Source: Chlorobiales bacterium
GTDB lineage: Bacteria; Bacteroidota; Chlorobiia; Chlorobiales; Chlorobiaceae
Assembly: GCA_026390855.1 (NCBI GenBank)
Contig: JAPLFE010000126.1
Location: 1 to 62,079 of the forward strand
Length of the DNA: 62,079 nucleotides
Reading direction: 5' to 3'
Under the pieces are notes generated by a model that saw only the letters and a program-made list of their open reading frames with translations, ran no database searches and was not told where the DNA came from. Numbering within the stretch: the first letter of the stretch is position 1; each line of letters starts with the position of its first letter. The position numbers and the translations under genes were made by a program. Below are positions 54,696 to 62,079 of this stretch, in pieces.

Positions 54696-56231
54696 TTATT
54701 CCGGTTTCAAGTGCGGAAAGAATATGACATCCCTGATTGAGTCTTGTCCGGTAAGAAGCATCACCAGACGATCGATTCCAATTCCAAGACCTGCGCATGG
54801 AGGCATGCCATATTCGATAGCGCGAAGGAAATCTTCATCAATAATCATGGCTTCCTCGTCGCCCCGCTGCCTTAAGCGAGCTTGAGATTCAAGCCTTTCG
54901 CGCTGTATGACAGGATCGTTCAGTTCCGAAAAAGAGTTACAGACCTCTTTGCCTCCGACAATAAGCTCAAACCTTTCAACGATTCCCGGTTGAGAAGGAT
55001 GTTCCTTGGCAAGGGGCGACATTTCAGTGGGGTAATCAGTGATAAACGTTGGCTGAATAAGCTTAGGTTCAACAAATTCACCGAAAATTTCGTCGATAAT
55101 TTTGCCGCTGCTGATTTTTGGGTCTAGTTCCAGTCCCAGATCTTTGGCTGTAAAGCGAAGTTCCTCTTCCGATTTTCCCCGAATATCTTTACCTGTGTAT
55201 TCAGCAATAGCATCGATAATGCTCAAACGCCTGAACGGAGGTTTCAGATTGATTTCGTTACCCAGAAAAATAGTAACATCACTCTGGTTGACTTCGAGAG
55301 CGGTCTGGTAAAAAAGCTCCTCAACCAGTTTCATCATCCAGTTATAATCTTTGTAGGCAACATAAAGCTCGACCTGAGTGAATTCAGGGTTATGGAAGCG
55401 GTCGATACCTTCATTTCGGAAATCCTTTGCAAATTCGAATACCCCGTCAAATCCTCCTACGATAAGTCGTTTAAGGTAGAGCTCATTGGCGATACGCAGG
55501 TAGAGCTGCATATCAAGTGCGTTGTGGTGCGTTGTGAATGGGCGGGCGGCAGCTCCTCCATATATCGGTTGCAGTATAGGGGTTTCAACCTCAAGCCATC
55601 CTTGTCTGGAAAAGAATTGCCGCATGAACGAGACGATGGCGGTACGCTTGATAAAAGTCTCCTTGACTTCCGGATTGACAATCAGATCAACATATCGCTG
55701 GCGGTAGCGGAGCTCCTTGTCGCTGAATGCGTCAAAAATGACTTTTTCTCCATCAACTTCTTTTTCTTTTGCGACGGGTATGGGTCTTAGAGATTTTGTG
55801 AGTAACTTTAACTTTTCTGCATGGATTGATATCTCACCGGTTCTGGTTTTGAATGTGTAGCCTTTAACCCCGACAATATCTCCAATATCGAGTAATTTGA
55901 AGGTGTCGTAGGTTGCTTCGCCCACATCATCTTTTTTAAGGTAGATCTGAATTCTGCCTTTGGAGTCCTGAATGTGGAAAAACGATGCTTTTCCCATTTT
56001 TCTGATGGTCATTATTCTTCCGGCAACCGAAACGGGTTCATGAACATCTTCCTGAAAATTGATAATTATATCAGTTGAGAAGTGGCTGACGTCGAAATGG
56101 TTCGGGTATGGATTTACTCCTCCATCAAGTATGTGCTGCCTCTCTTCGAGACGTCGCAGCATCTGGTCATTCAGGGAAGGCTGAGCCGGCTGTTCAAGGT
56201 TGTTCTGGTTCTTTTCGTTGTCTTTAAGCAT
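54696..56231 (-). CDS. lysS: lysyl-tRNA synthetase, class II
   Basis: 511 residues. OB-fold anticodon-binding domain (about 60-165, [21 protein letters not shown]) and class II catalytic domain: motif 1 in [19 protein letters not shown], motif 2 [18 protein letters not shown], motif 3 [15 protein letters not shown]. Discriminating residues (GGEE-like) are normal. 69 bp downstream of crtB in the same direction. Confidence 0.96.
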   Translation of the reverse strand: MLKDNEKNQNNLEQPAQPSLNDQMLRRLEERQHILDGGVNPYPNHFDVSHFSTDIIINFQEDVHEPVSVAGRIMTIRKMGKASFFHIQDSKGRIQIYLKKDDVGEATYDTFKLLDIGDIVGVKGYTFKTRTGEISIHAEKLKLLTKSLRPIPVAKEKEVDGEKVIFDAFSDKELRYRQRYVDLIVNPEVKETFIKRTAIVSFMRQFFSRQGWLEVETPILQPIYGGAAARPFTTHHNALDMQLYLRIANELYLKRLIVGGFDGVFEFAKDFRNEGIDRFHNPEFTQVELYVAYKDYNWMMKLVEELFYQTALEVNQSDVTIFLGNEINLKPPFRRLSIIDAIAEYTGKDIRGKSEEELRFTAKDLGLELDPKISSGKIIDEIFGEFVEPKLIQPTFITDYPTEMSPLAKEHPSQPGIVERFELIVGGKEVCNSFSELNDPVIQRERLESQARLRQRGDEEAMIIDEDFLRAIEYGMPPCAGLGIGIDRLVMLLTGQDSIRDVIFFPHLKPE

Positions 56232-56299
56232 GATGTCGTCTACCTGTGTATTCTATAAATGAAAAAATATAATCAGTCTTATTATCTCGTTCCGTGTTT

Positions 56300-57232
56300 T
56301 CAGGATGGAACACGGGTTTTATACCAGACGTAGGGAATGGTGCTGACTTTCTGGTAAAACGAGCGATAGGCCCTTTTTGAAAAAACATCGTAATTGTTTT
56401 TTTCAATCGCGGTTAAAATATTCCCATAATTTATGCTGCTGATGCAGACAGCAAATCGAGCTTGTTTTTCAAGCATCGGGATTCCTTTTTCGGAAGCTTG
56501 GTAGTAACTCCTTGCCCGTTTAATCTGGAACTTCATCAGATCGATGAAGTTGTTATTGATTTTTTTTTGCATGAACTCGTCTCTCGAATAGTTGAAACGG
56601 CGAAGATCCTCAAGTGGAAGATAAATCCTGCCACGGTCCACATCTTCACCGATATCACGCAAAATATTGGTCAACTGCATGGCAATTCCAAGCTCAATGG
56701 CGTGTTGAAGCGCTTTTTTATCGCTGTATCCGAAAATTTCAGAAGTCATCAGTCCGACGACTGCAGCAACCTTGTAACAGTATACATAAAGCTCATCAAA
56801 GGTCTCGAATGGTTTGAACTCGATATCCATGGCAACTCCATCCATAAGATCTAGCGGAAGTTCAATAGGGATTGAAAAGCTTTTAAGGGTATCGTGCCAA
56901 GCCATCATTATCGGATCATTCTCAACATTACCAGAATAGCATGCTTTAAGCCTGGATTTCCAGCCATCAAGCATCATGCTGATTTCATTGCTGGAAATGA
57001 GTCCATTTTTCAGCTTGTCTTCTGCCATATCGACGATATCGTCTACCGTTCTCAGCAGTGCGTAGATGGCAAAAATCGGTTTCTGCTGCTTTTTCGGCAG
57101 AAACATGCTTGCAAGATAGAATGTTTTAGCGTGATGTCTGGAGATTTGCCTGCAGTAAGCATAAGCATTTTCAAGCGTTATCAGCTGATCTATTCCCTTT
57201 GCAGCATTTTTTTTATTATAGCTGTAATTCAT
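56300..57232 (-). CDS. crtB: phytoene synthase
   Basis: 310 residues, condenses two geranylgeranyl-PP into 15-cis-phytoene, the first dedicated carotenoid step. Asp-rich motifs RTVDDIVDMAED (about 62-73) and NILRDIGEDVDRGRIYLP (about 190-207) bind the diphosphates through Mg. FYLASMFLPKKQQ near 40 is standard. Feeds the desaturase at 6.4-7.8 kb. Its carotenoids serve the chlorosome and reaction centre. Confidence 0.93.
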   Translation of the reverse strand: MNYSYNKKNAAKGIDQLITLENAYAYCRQISRHHAKTFYLASMFLPKKQQKPIFAIYALLRTVDDIVDMAEDKLKNGLISSNEISMMLDGWKSRLKACYSGNVENDPIMMAWHDTLKSFSIPIELPLDLMDGVAMDIEFKPFETFDELYVYCYKVAAVVGLMTSEIFGYSDKKALQHAIELGIAMQLTNILRDIGEDVDRGRIYLPLEDLRRFNYSRDEFMQKKINNNFIDLMKFQIKRARSYYQASEKGIPMLEKQARFAVCISSINYGNILTAIEKNNYDVFSKRAYRSFYQKVSTIPYVWYKTRVPS

Positions 57233-57442
57233 CTGATATACGCGCTTATATTGGTCTGTTCGGGTCGTTACAGCTCTTTTATCCGTTTACGCTACACCGT
57301 AAAAGTGAAAATGTGTAACTTTTTAAGGTTTGATTACGTTAACAAAAAGAGTTGTCAAGATAAAACAATGGTTGTAATATAGCAAGATGCCAAGTTACAG
57401 ACCATTATCCTTCAAATACTTACGTAATTTATTATTGCCCTG

Positions 57443-58747
57443 TTGAATACTGTTACCTCAGAAAATAAAAGGGAAAAGGCCATTCTTGTTGGTCTGTTTT
57501 CCCCCCCCGAAATACCCAGATCTCTTGTTGAAGAATATCTTGATGAACTCGCTTTTCTTGCCGATACCGCAGGCGCGGATATTGTCGAATCGTTCATACA
57601 GGATAAAAAGCTGCGTGACCCTGCTTATTGCATAGGCAAAGGCAAGGTTGAAGAACTTGTTTTGTTTGTCAAGGAGAAGGAGATTGATCTTGTGATTTTC
57701 GATGATGATCTTTCGCCTGCTCAGGCAAGAAATCTCGAAAAGACTCTCGAGTGCAAGGTTATCGATCGCACAGCTTTGATTCTGCAGATTTTTGCCATAA
57801 GGGCACAATCTGCACAGGCAAAAATGCAGGTCGAACTTGCCCAGCTTGAATACATGCTGCCTCGCCTGTCTGGACAGTGGACTCATTTATCAAAACAGAA
57901 GGGTGGTATCGGGAACAAAGGCCCTGGTGAAACTCAGATTGAGACTGACCGCCGTCTGGTCCGCAACAGGATCTCCCTACTGAAAAAAAAGCTGAAAGAG
58001 GTTTCGTTGCAGCATGATACCCAGACTCAGGGGCGGCAGCAAGTACCGAGAGTCTCTCTTGTAGGCTATACCAATGCAGGTAAGTCTACGTTGATGAATG
58101 CCCTTTGCCCTGAGGCTCAGGCTTTTGCCGAAAACCGTCTGTTTGCCACGCTTGATACCAAAACTCGCAGGCTTGAACTTAACATCAATAAACTTGTTCT
58201 TTTGTCGGATACCGTCGGTTTTATCCGTAAACTGCCACACACTCTTGTCGAGAGTTTTAAATCAACCCTTGATGAGGTACTGCAGGCCGATTTTTTGCTT
58301 CATGTAATCGACATAAGTCATCCTGGTTTTGAGGATCAGATGCAGGTTGTACGCGACACGCTCAAGGATATCGGGGTTATGCATGACAATATCATCGATG
58401 TATTCAACAAGATTGATGCCCTTGAAGATCCTTCGATCCTGAAGGATATGAGTGCGAAATATCCAGATGCGGTTTTTATATCTGCTGTCCGTGGTCTTAA
58501 TATTTCTGTTCTTAAAGAGATAATCAGCCAGCATGTAGCCCGTGATTATCAGGAGCGCCACATAAGCACGCATGTTTCCAACTATAAACTGATCAGCTAT
58601 CTCTATGAGCACGCTGAAGTTATTGATGAGCGTTGTATTGATGAAGAAGTTGAGCTGACGTTCAGGGTGCACAAACACCAGCTTAAACATATTGATGCTC
58701 TCATTACATCCTCACAAAAAACACATCATGACGCTGCAAATTTATAA
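57443..58747 (+). CDS. hflX: GTPase HflX
   Basis: 434 residues, ribosome-associated GTPase that splits stalled ribosomes. HflX N-domain (about 15-110, GLFSPPEIPRSLVEEYLDELAFLADTAG with GKGKVEEL), linker helices (QVELAQLEYMLPRLSGQWTHLSKQ), G domain with G1 GYTNAGKSTLM, G3 DTVGFI and G4 FNKID. KGGIGNKGPGETQIETDRR is the family signature. TTG start with no obvious ribosome site. Overlaps ybeY by 20 bp. Confidence 0.94.
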   Translation: MNTVTSENKREKAILVGLFSPPEIPRSLVEEYLDELAFLADTAGADIVESFIQDKKLRDPAYCIGKGKVEELVLFVKEKEIDLVIFDDDLSPAQARNLEKTLECKVIDRTALILQIFAIRAQSAQAKMQVELAQLEYMLPRLSGQWTHLSKQKGGIGNKGPGETQIETDRRLVRNRISLLKKKLKEVSLQHDTQTQGRQQVPRVSLVGYTNAGKSTLMNALCPEAQAFAENRLFATLDTKTRRLELNINKLVLLSDTVGFIRKLPHTLVESFKSTLDEVLQADFLLHVIDISHPGFEDQMQVVRDTLKDIGVMHDNIIDVFNKIDALEDPSILKDMSAKYPDAVFISAVRGLNISVLKEIISQHVARDYQERHISTHVSNYKLISYLYEHAEVIDERCIDEEVELTFRVHKHQLKHIDALITSSQKTHHDAANL

Positions 58748-59150
58748 CACCACAAAAAGAGATCTTCCGGAAAAAATGCTTGAAAAAGCAGTTCTTTTGG
58801 TTCTGAAGAGTGAAGGCTGTTCAGTTGAGTCTATTGTAGGGGTTTATTGTGGTAACAAAATGATGCAACGCATTAATCGTGAGTTTTTGCAGCATGATTA
58901 TCCTACCGATACCATAACGTTCCGCTACAATAAGGGAAGTGACATTGATGGCGAGTTTTATATCTCCCTCGATGTTGTCAAAGAAAATGCTACCAGGTTT
59001 ACGGTCGATTTTCAGCACGAACTTTTGCGAGTTACTTTCCATTCATCACTTCATCTTATCGGTTATAACGATCAGTCTCCTGATGATCGTAAGCTGATGG
59101 AAGAAAAAGAAGCGCTCTATCTCAGTATGTTCAGTGCAGAACTAACATAA
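58728..59150 (+). CDS. ybeY: endoribonuclease YbeY
   Basis: 140 residues from ATG 58728, within the hflX end. rRNA maturation and ribosome quality control. The metal site is HSSLHLIGYNDQSPDD; the third ligand is not His as in GYDH but Asn-Asp, as in Bacteroidetes-type enzymes (HLxGYxD). HDYPTDTITFRYN upstream is family typical. Coupling with hflX joins two ribosome-rescue functions. Confidence 0.9.
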   Translation: MTLQIYNTTKRDLPEKMLEKAVLLVLKSEGCSVESIVGVYCGNKMMQRINREFLQHDYPTDTITFRYNKGSDIDGEFYISLDVVKENATRFTVDFQHELLRVTFHSSLHLIGYNDQSPDDRKLMEEKEALYLSMFSAELT

Positions 59151-59163
59151 TTCTTTTGAATGT

Positions 59164-59706
59164 ATGAAGAACAGCAATGATATTCAGGACGGTCCACGGC
59201 AAAAACACTCATTCTTGAAACGTTTGTTTTTAATCACCACGTTTTTTGTTATCGCGTTGCTTGCAGGAGGAGTTTTTTTGATGCGTTACCAAGGAGAGCA
59301 GAAGCAAAAAGAGCTTATAGAGCGTGCAGAGGTTCGTTATATCAATATTCAGCGACAGGAAGTAAGGCTTTTTTCACTTCCGTTTGCCTGGGCGGTGCGC
59401 AAAGAGTTGATACGATACAATTATGATCAAATCGAGGAGTATTTTAACGAGCTGATAAAAAGAAAAGAGTTTGGCATTATCATGCTTGCTGATCCCTCTG
59501 GCATCATCAAAGTATCGACTGACCGCAAACTTCAGGGCAGTTCTATTTATCGGTCTTATCCCGGTATGAGCCTTGGGAATTCTGATCTGGTTTCCTATCC
59601 GGTAACGAAGGGGAAAAGTCTATTCCTTGTACCTGTTATGGGACTCAATGGGAAAATCGGAACCATTTTTTTTACCTACACCTATCAAGAGCTTTTGCTT
59701 CCCTGA
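59164..59706 (+). CDS. membrane-anchored periplasmic sensor-like protein of unknown function
   Basis: 180 residues. One N-terminal membrane span (about 19-41, LFLITTFFVIALLAGGVFLM) followed by a helix (EQKQKELIERAEVRYINIQ) and a PAS/Cache-like extracytoplasmic fold (FGIIMLADPSGIIKVSTDRKLQG). There is no output domain, so it looks like a sensor module alone. 13 bp after ybeY; probably in the same transcript. No firm family. Confidence 0.6.
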   Translation: MKNSNDIQDGPRQKHSFLKRLFLITTFFVIALLAGGVFLMRYQGEQKQKELIERAEVRYINIQRQEVRLFSLPFAWAVRKELIRYNYDQIEEYFNELIKRKEFGIIMLADPSGIIKVSTDRKLQGSSIYRSYPGMSLGNSDLVSYPVTKGKSLFLVPVMGLNGKIGTIFFTYTYQELLLP

Positions 59707-59823
59707 GGCAGATAATCTTTTTTAAATTGGCGGTGTTTCGGTGATGAAATTTTGTCTATTACCATAATACAGTTGTATTTTTACTACAGAGTATTTTCCA
59801 TTAACCAGATAACAGTTGCCATT

Positions 59824-60651
59824 ATGCGAAAAGTCGCTTCCTCGCTTCTGCTTGTTCTCATTGGTTTGCTGACACTTGCTGCGTGCAGCAATAAAAAAAA
59901 TGAAACCGCTTCATCCTCAAAAGAGAGTGTAACAGGAGGTTCCATTCTACCTTCGATTGCGCCTTTTGAAGGAGTTCTTACAATGAAGACAACTATACCT
60001 GAAGCGGGTTCTACAGAAACAAAGCTTTTTATTGCCAAAGAAGGGGTACGCACTGAAAGTACTTCACATATGAAAAATATGCCTTCTGACCTGCAGATGG
60101 TTATTGTGTCTCCTGTGGAAACTCCAAATCTTGTTTATCTCATTAATAATGCCCAGAAGTCCTATTCGGTTATTGATACCGATGCGATGAAAAAGGATAT
60201 TACAGGAGCTGATCATGCAGATGGTTATAAGAACGCAAAAATTGAAAATCTTGGTAAGGAAACTATTAATGGTTACAACTGCACTCACGTTCGAATTACT
60301 CAGGGCGAGACTGTGATGGAAATGTGGGTTTCAAAAGAAATTCTTGATTATTTTACGTATGCAAGAATGCAGAGCGCAAGGGATAAGAATATGCCCGAAT
60401 TAGCTAAGAGAATGAAGGCCGTTGGACTTGATGGTTTTCCTGTTAAAATCTGGCATAAGCAGGCTAACATCATTACGGAGCTCACCAATGTGGAAAAACG
60501 TGGGCTTGAATCCTCGCTGTTTAAGGTTCCTGCAGGTTATACCAAAGCAGAATTTCCTGCGATGAACTTTGGTAAATCGTCAAAACAAAACAAGGATATT
60601 GAGGCTATGATGAAGAAAATGCATGAGAATATGAAAAACAAGGAGAAGTAA
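59824..60651 (+). CDS. DUF4412-like lipoprotein
   Basis: 275 residues from ATG 59824 (MRKVASSLLLVL). Lipobox LTLAAC-S puts the lipid on Cys 22. The mature part is beta-rich with YLINNAQKSYSVIDTD and a short Met/Lys-rich C-terminal tail (MMKKMHENMKNKEK). It resembles DUF4412/LolA-like proteins, which fold as half barrels and may bind lipids, but no activity is known. Frame is open upstream to 59752; the signal peptide decides the start. Confidence 0.75.
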   Translation: MRKVASSLLLVLIGLLTLAACSNKKNETASSSKESVTGGSILPSIAPFEGVLTMKTTIPEAGSTETKLFIAKEGVRTESTSHMKNMPSDLQMVIVSPVETPNLVYLINNAQKSYSVIDTDAMKKDITGADHADGYKNAKIENLGKETINGYNCTHVRITQGETVMEMWVSKEILDYFTYARMQSARDKNMPELAKRMKAVGLDGFPVKIWHKQANIITELTNVEKRGLESSLFKVPAGYTKAEFPAMNFGKSSKQNKDIEAMMKKMHENMKNKEK

Positions 60652-60778
60652 GATTTTCATTTACAACACTTAGAGTTCTGTGCAATCAGTGTTCATGGAT
60701 TTTATGGTTGTGTTTTATTGCTTTTAATTTTTTACCAAATTTTATAAAGGTTTCTGTAAAATGTTAAATGAGTACTGA

Positions 60779-61003
60779 ATGGACGATAAAAAATATCAGG
60801 ATGCACAGAAAGTTGTGGTCACCGATATTCGTATGCCTTTCTGGTCAATGGTAATGTTTATGGTAAAGTGGGTCTTTGCCAGTATTCCAGCTCTTGTCAT
60901 TTTATCTCTGATTATAAGCCTTATAATGGCAGTTATAACAACATTATTTGGTGCGATGTGGGGATTTCATGGAATGTTTCATCAGTCTGGGCCTTCATTC
61001 TAA
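60779..61003 (+). CDS. small membrane protein of unknown function
   Basis: 74 residues. Basic N-terminal tail and one long or two short hydrophobic segments (about 24-64, SMVMFMVKWVFASIPALVI). Codon use looks coding and the start fits, but no family is recognised. 127 bp after the lipoprotein gene, 50 bp before the CPXCG gene. Confidence 0.55.
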   Translation: MDDKKYQDAQKVVVTDIRMPFWSMVMFMVKWVFASIPALVILSLIISLIMAVITTLFGAMWGFHGMFHQSGPSF

Positions 61004-61053
61004 ACGGGGCATCACCATCGCTGAGTCGTTGTTAAACAGAAATAGCCAAAACT

Positions 61054-61239
61054 ATGAATATTCTTGAAACCATCTCAGTGCAATGCCCATTTTGCGGTGA
61101 AGTAATGGAACTTCAGGTGGATTGTGCGGAAGGAAATCAGGAGGTGACGGAAGATTGTCCGGTTTGTTGCAAGCCGGTTACTATCGCTATAACGATTTCT
61201 GACAATGGAGTTTCATCGGTAGAGTGGTTAGCTGATTAG
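61054..61239 (+). CDS. CPXCG motif-containing cysteine-rich protein
   Basis: 61 residues. Two Cys pairs, CPFCGE and CPVCCKP, form a zinc-ribbon; DCAEGNQEVTEDC lies between. Matches the small CPXCG family found across bacteria, of unknown function (nucleic acid or metal binding suspected). The following 130 bp to the convergent tolB end contain a T-rich stretch but no clear hairpin. Confidence 0.8.
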   Translation: MNILETISVQCPFCGEVMELQVDCAEGNQEVTEDCPVCCKPVTIAITISDNGVSSVEWLAD

Positions 61240-61371
61240 TCTTTTTTTCTGGACTTGAGGCATGCATAATCACTTTTATATCCATGCCTCAAGAGTCAAA
61301 ACTTTTTACTCCTTGCTTGTTGGAATTGACAATCCTGATTTCGGGTCAAGTCTTTAGTACAGTTTAGGATA

Positions 61372-62079
61372 CTATTTCCTGAACAAAGACCAGGATGGTT
61401 GCATTTCTTCACCTTCACCCTGCAATAAACGTCTTTGATTTTCTCCTGTTGAATTCATGATAAATAATTTTTTCTTGCCTTGACGATTCGAGGAAAATAC
61501 AATCATTCCTCCATCCGGAGACCAAGATGGGTGTTCGTTCTCGCCGGATTTTCTTGTCAGCTGTTTCAAATCAGATCCATTAGCATTTATCACAAATACA
61601 TCGATTTCACCATTATTTACCATTGTAGAGTAGGCAATTTTATCACCTGCTGGAGACCATGATGGTTGAGTATTGTATCGTCCACTAAAGGTAAGTCTTC
61701 TTGCTTGTCCAGATTGAAGATCCTGGATGAAGATTTGTGGTTGGCCGTTGCGAGAAGAAACAAATGCCATTTTACTTCCATCGGGAGAAAAAGTGGGAGA
61801 AACATCAATACCCCTGCTATTAGTAACTCTTCGGGATATAGTGCCGTCAGCCTTTAAAAGATAAATTTCCTGATCACCTTCAAAGGATAGTGTTGTTGCT
61901 ACCTCGTTGTTATTTCTCCAGCAAGGAGCAATGCTAACGCCACTTTTGTTGGCTACTGATGTTTTCTTTTCCGAAAGGTTTTTTATGTAAAGAGACGGTC
62001 TGCCAGAAGTAAAATCGGTATAGGCGAGATATCTCCCATCTGGTGAGAGTGATGGAGTCAGAGAAATAGAACGAGAATT
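61372..62079 (-). CDS. tolB: TolB-like beta-propeller protein, 5' part outside the window
   Basis: 235 residues of the C-terminal part; the frame is open to the window edge. Five or so propeller blades carry repeated SPDGxxxxF/Y motifs ([61 protein letters not shown]). Fits TolB, the periplasmic partner of Pal and TolA in outer-membrane constriction; the N-terminal domain that would confirm it is missing. The protein ends soon after the last blade. Confidence 0.8.
   Translation of the reverse strand, partial: NSRSISLTPSLSPDGRYLAYTDFTSGRPSLYIKNLSEKKTSVANKSGVSIAPCWRNNNEVATTLSFEGDQEIYLLKADGTISRRVTNSRGIDVSPTFSPDGSKMAFVSSRNGQPQIFIQDLQSGQARRLTFSGRYNTQPSWSPAGDKIAYSTMVNNGEIDVFVINANGSDLKQLTRKSGENEHPSWSPDGGMIVFSSNRQGKKKLFIMNSTGENQRRLLQGEGEEMQPSWSLFRK

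Noticed and set aside
58728-59150. YbeY apparently missing its third metal-binding His
   Set aside because: The GYxD form is usual in Bacteroidetes/Chlorobi-type YbeY as far as I recall, so it is not a defect.
59757-59790. TACC followed by GTTGTAT near the lipoprotein gene
   Set aside because: The right arm is not GGTA and the spacing differs; likely chance in AT-rich DNA.
1-62079. CRISPR arrays, prophage or intact insertion sequences
   Set aside because: No regularly spaced repeats, integrase, phage structural genes or intact transposase were seen on reading.

Overview
The window looks like chromosomal DNA of a green sulfur bacterium (Chlorobiaceae, Chlorobium sensu lato). Pointers are plant-type zeta-carotene/phytoene desaturase plus phytoene synthase, a repeat protein resembling chlorosome envelope proteins, a bacillithiol deacetylase, type III glutamine synthetase, and weak or absent Shine-Dalgarno sequences at many starts. 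Most familiar green sulfur bacteria live on sulfide and lack sulfate assimilation. This one carries a full assimilatory sulfate pathway, as reported for some iron-oxidising Chlorobium; that lifestyle is my inference, not something the window proves.

Layout. 0-8 kb: bacillithiol deacetylase, dUTPase, a sigma-54 response regulator, a chlorosome-like repeat protein, an arsenosugar-type trio (two glycosyltransferase-like genes and ArsS) and a carotenoid desaturase. 8-15.8 kb: Lrp-type regulator with GlnN, YjbQ, CoaX, AroB, AroK and a glutamine amidotransferase. 15.8-30.4 kb: one long plus-strand gene train with a TauABC/SsuABC-type importer, a corrinoid protein, two UroD-family methyltransferases, a corrinoid-reactivating ASKHA ferredoxin protein, DUF1847, a PaaK-like acyl-CoA ligase, a SAM methyltransferase, an aminotransferase and a four-subunit 2-oxoacid:ferredoxin oxidoreductase. 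30.4-43.1 kb: a sulfur island with an outer-membrane porin, tRNA-Cys, a siroheme sulfite reductase with built-in ferredoxin, TusA, APS reductase, CysD, CysN with a degenerate kinase tail, siroheme synthesis genes including a HemC-like/CobA/HemD-like fusion, and the sulfate ABC importer on the other strand. 43-62 kb: CMD/AhpD-like protein, RimO, Tgt, a hybrid kinase lacking its phospho-acceptor histidine, an ATP-grasp/alpha-E/transglutaminase trio, UDP-sugar epimerase, LysS, CrtB, HflX, YbeY, small envelope proteins and the 3' part of tolB.

Main discovery. Four transcription units (importer/corrinoid operon, porin, sulfite-reductase/cys operon, sulfate importer) each have the same palindrome, TACC-N8-GGTA, 200-280 nt upstream of the first gene, next to a plausible -10 box. 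Two of the leaders then encode a short peptide with clustered cysteine codons (a CCC run before the porin; four Cys including CC before the sulfate-binding protein), followed by an intrinsic terminator just ahead of the structural gene. The end of each peptide ORF can pair with the 5' arm of its terminator. This is the architecture of trp-like attenuation, here apparently reading cysteinyl-tRNA. A third leader, before the importer/corrinoid operon, carries a 50-codon ORF with a CCHC cluster but no terminator. The shared operator places the corrinoid methyltransferase operon in a sulfur-starvation regulon, which suggests it handles a methylated organosulfur compound. One coherent but unproven route is acid uptake, CoA activation, reductive carboxylation to a 2-oxoacid and transamination to an amino acid such as methionine.
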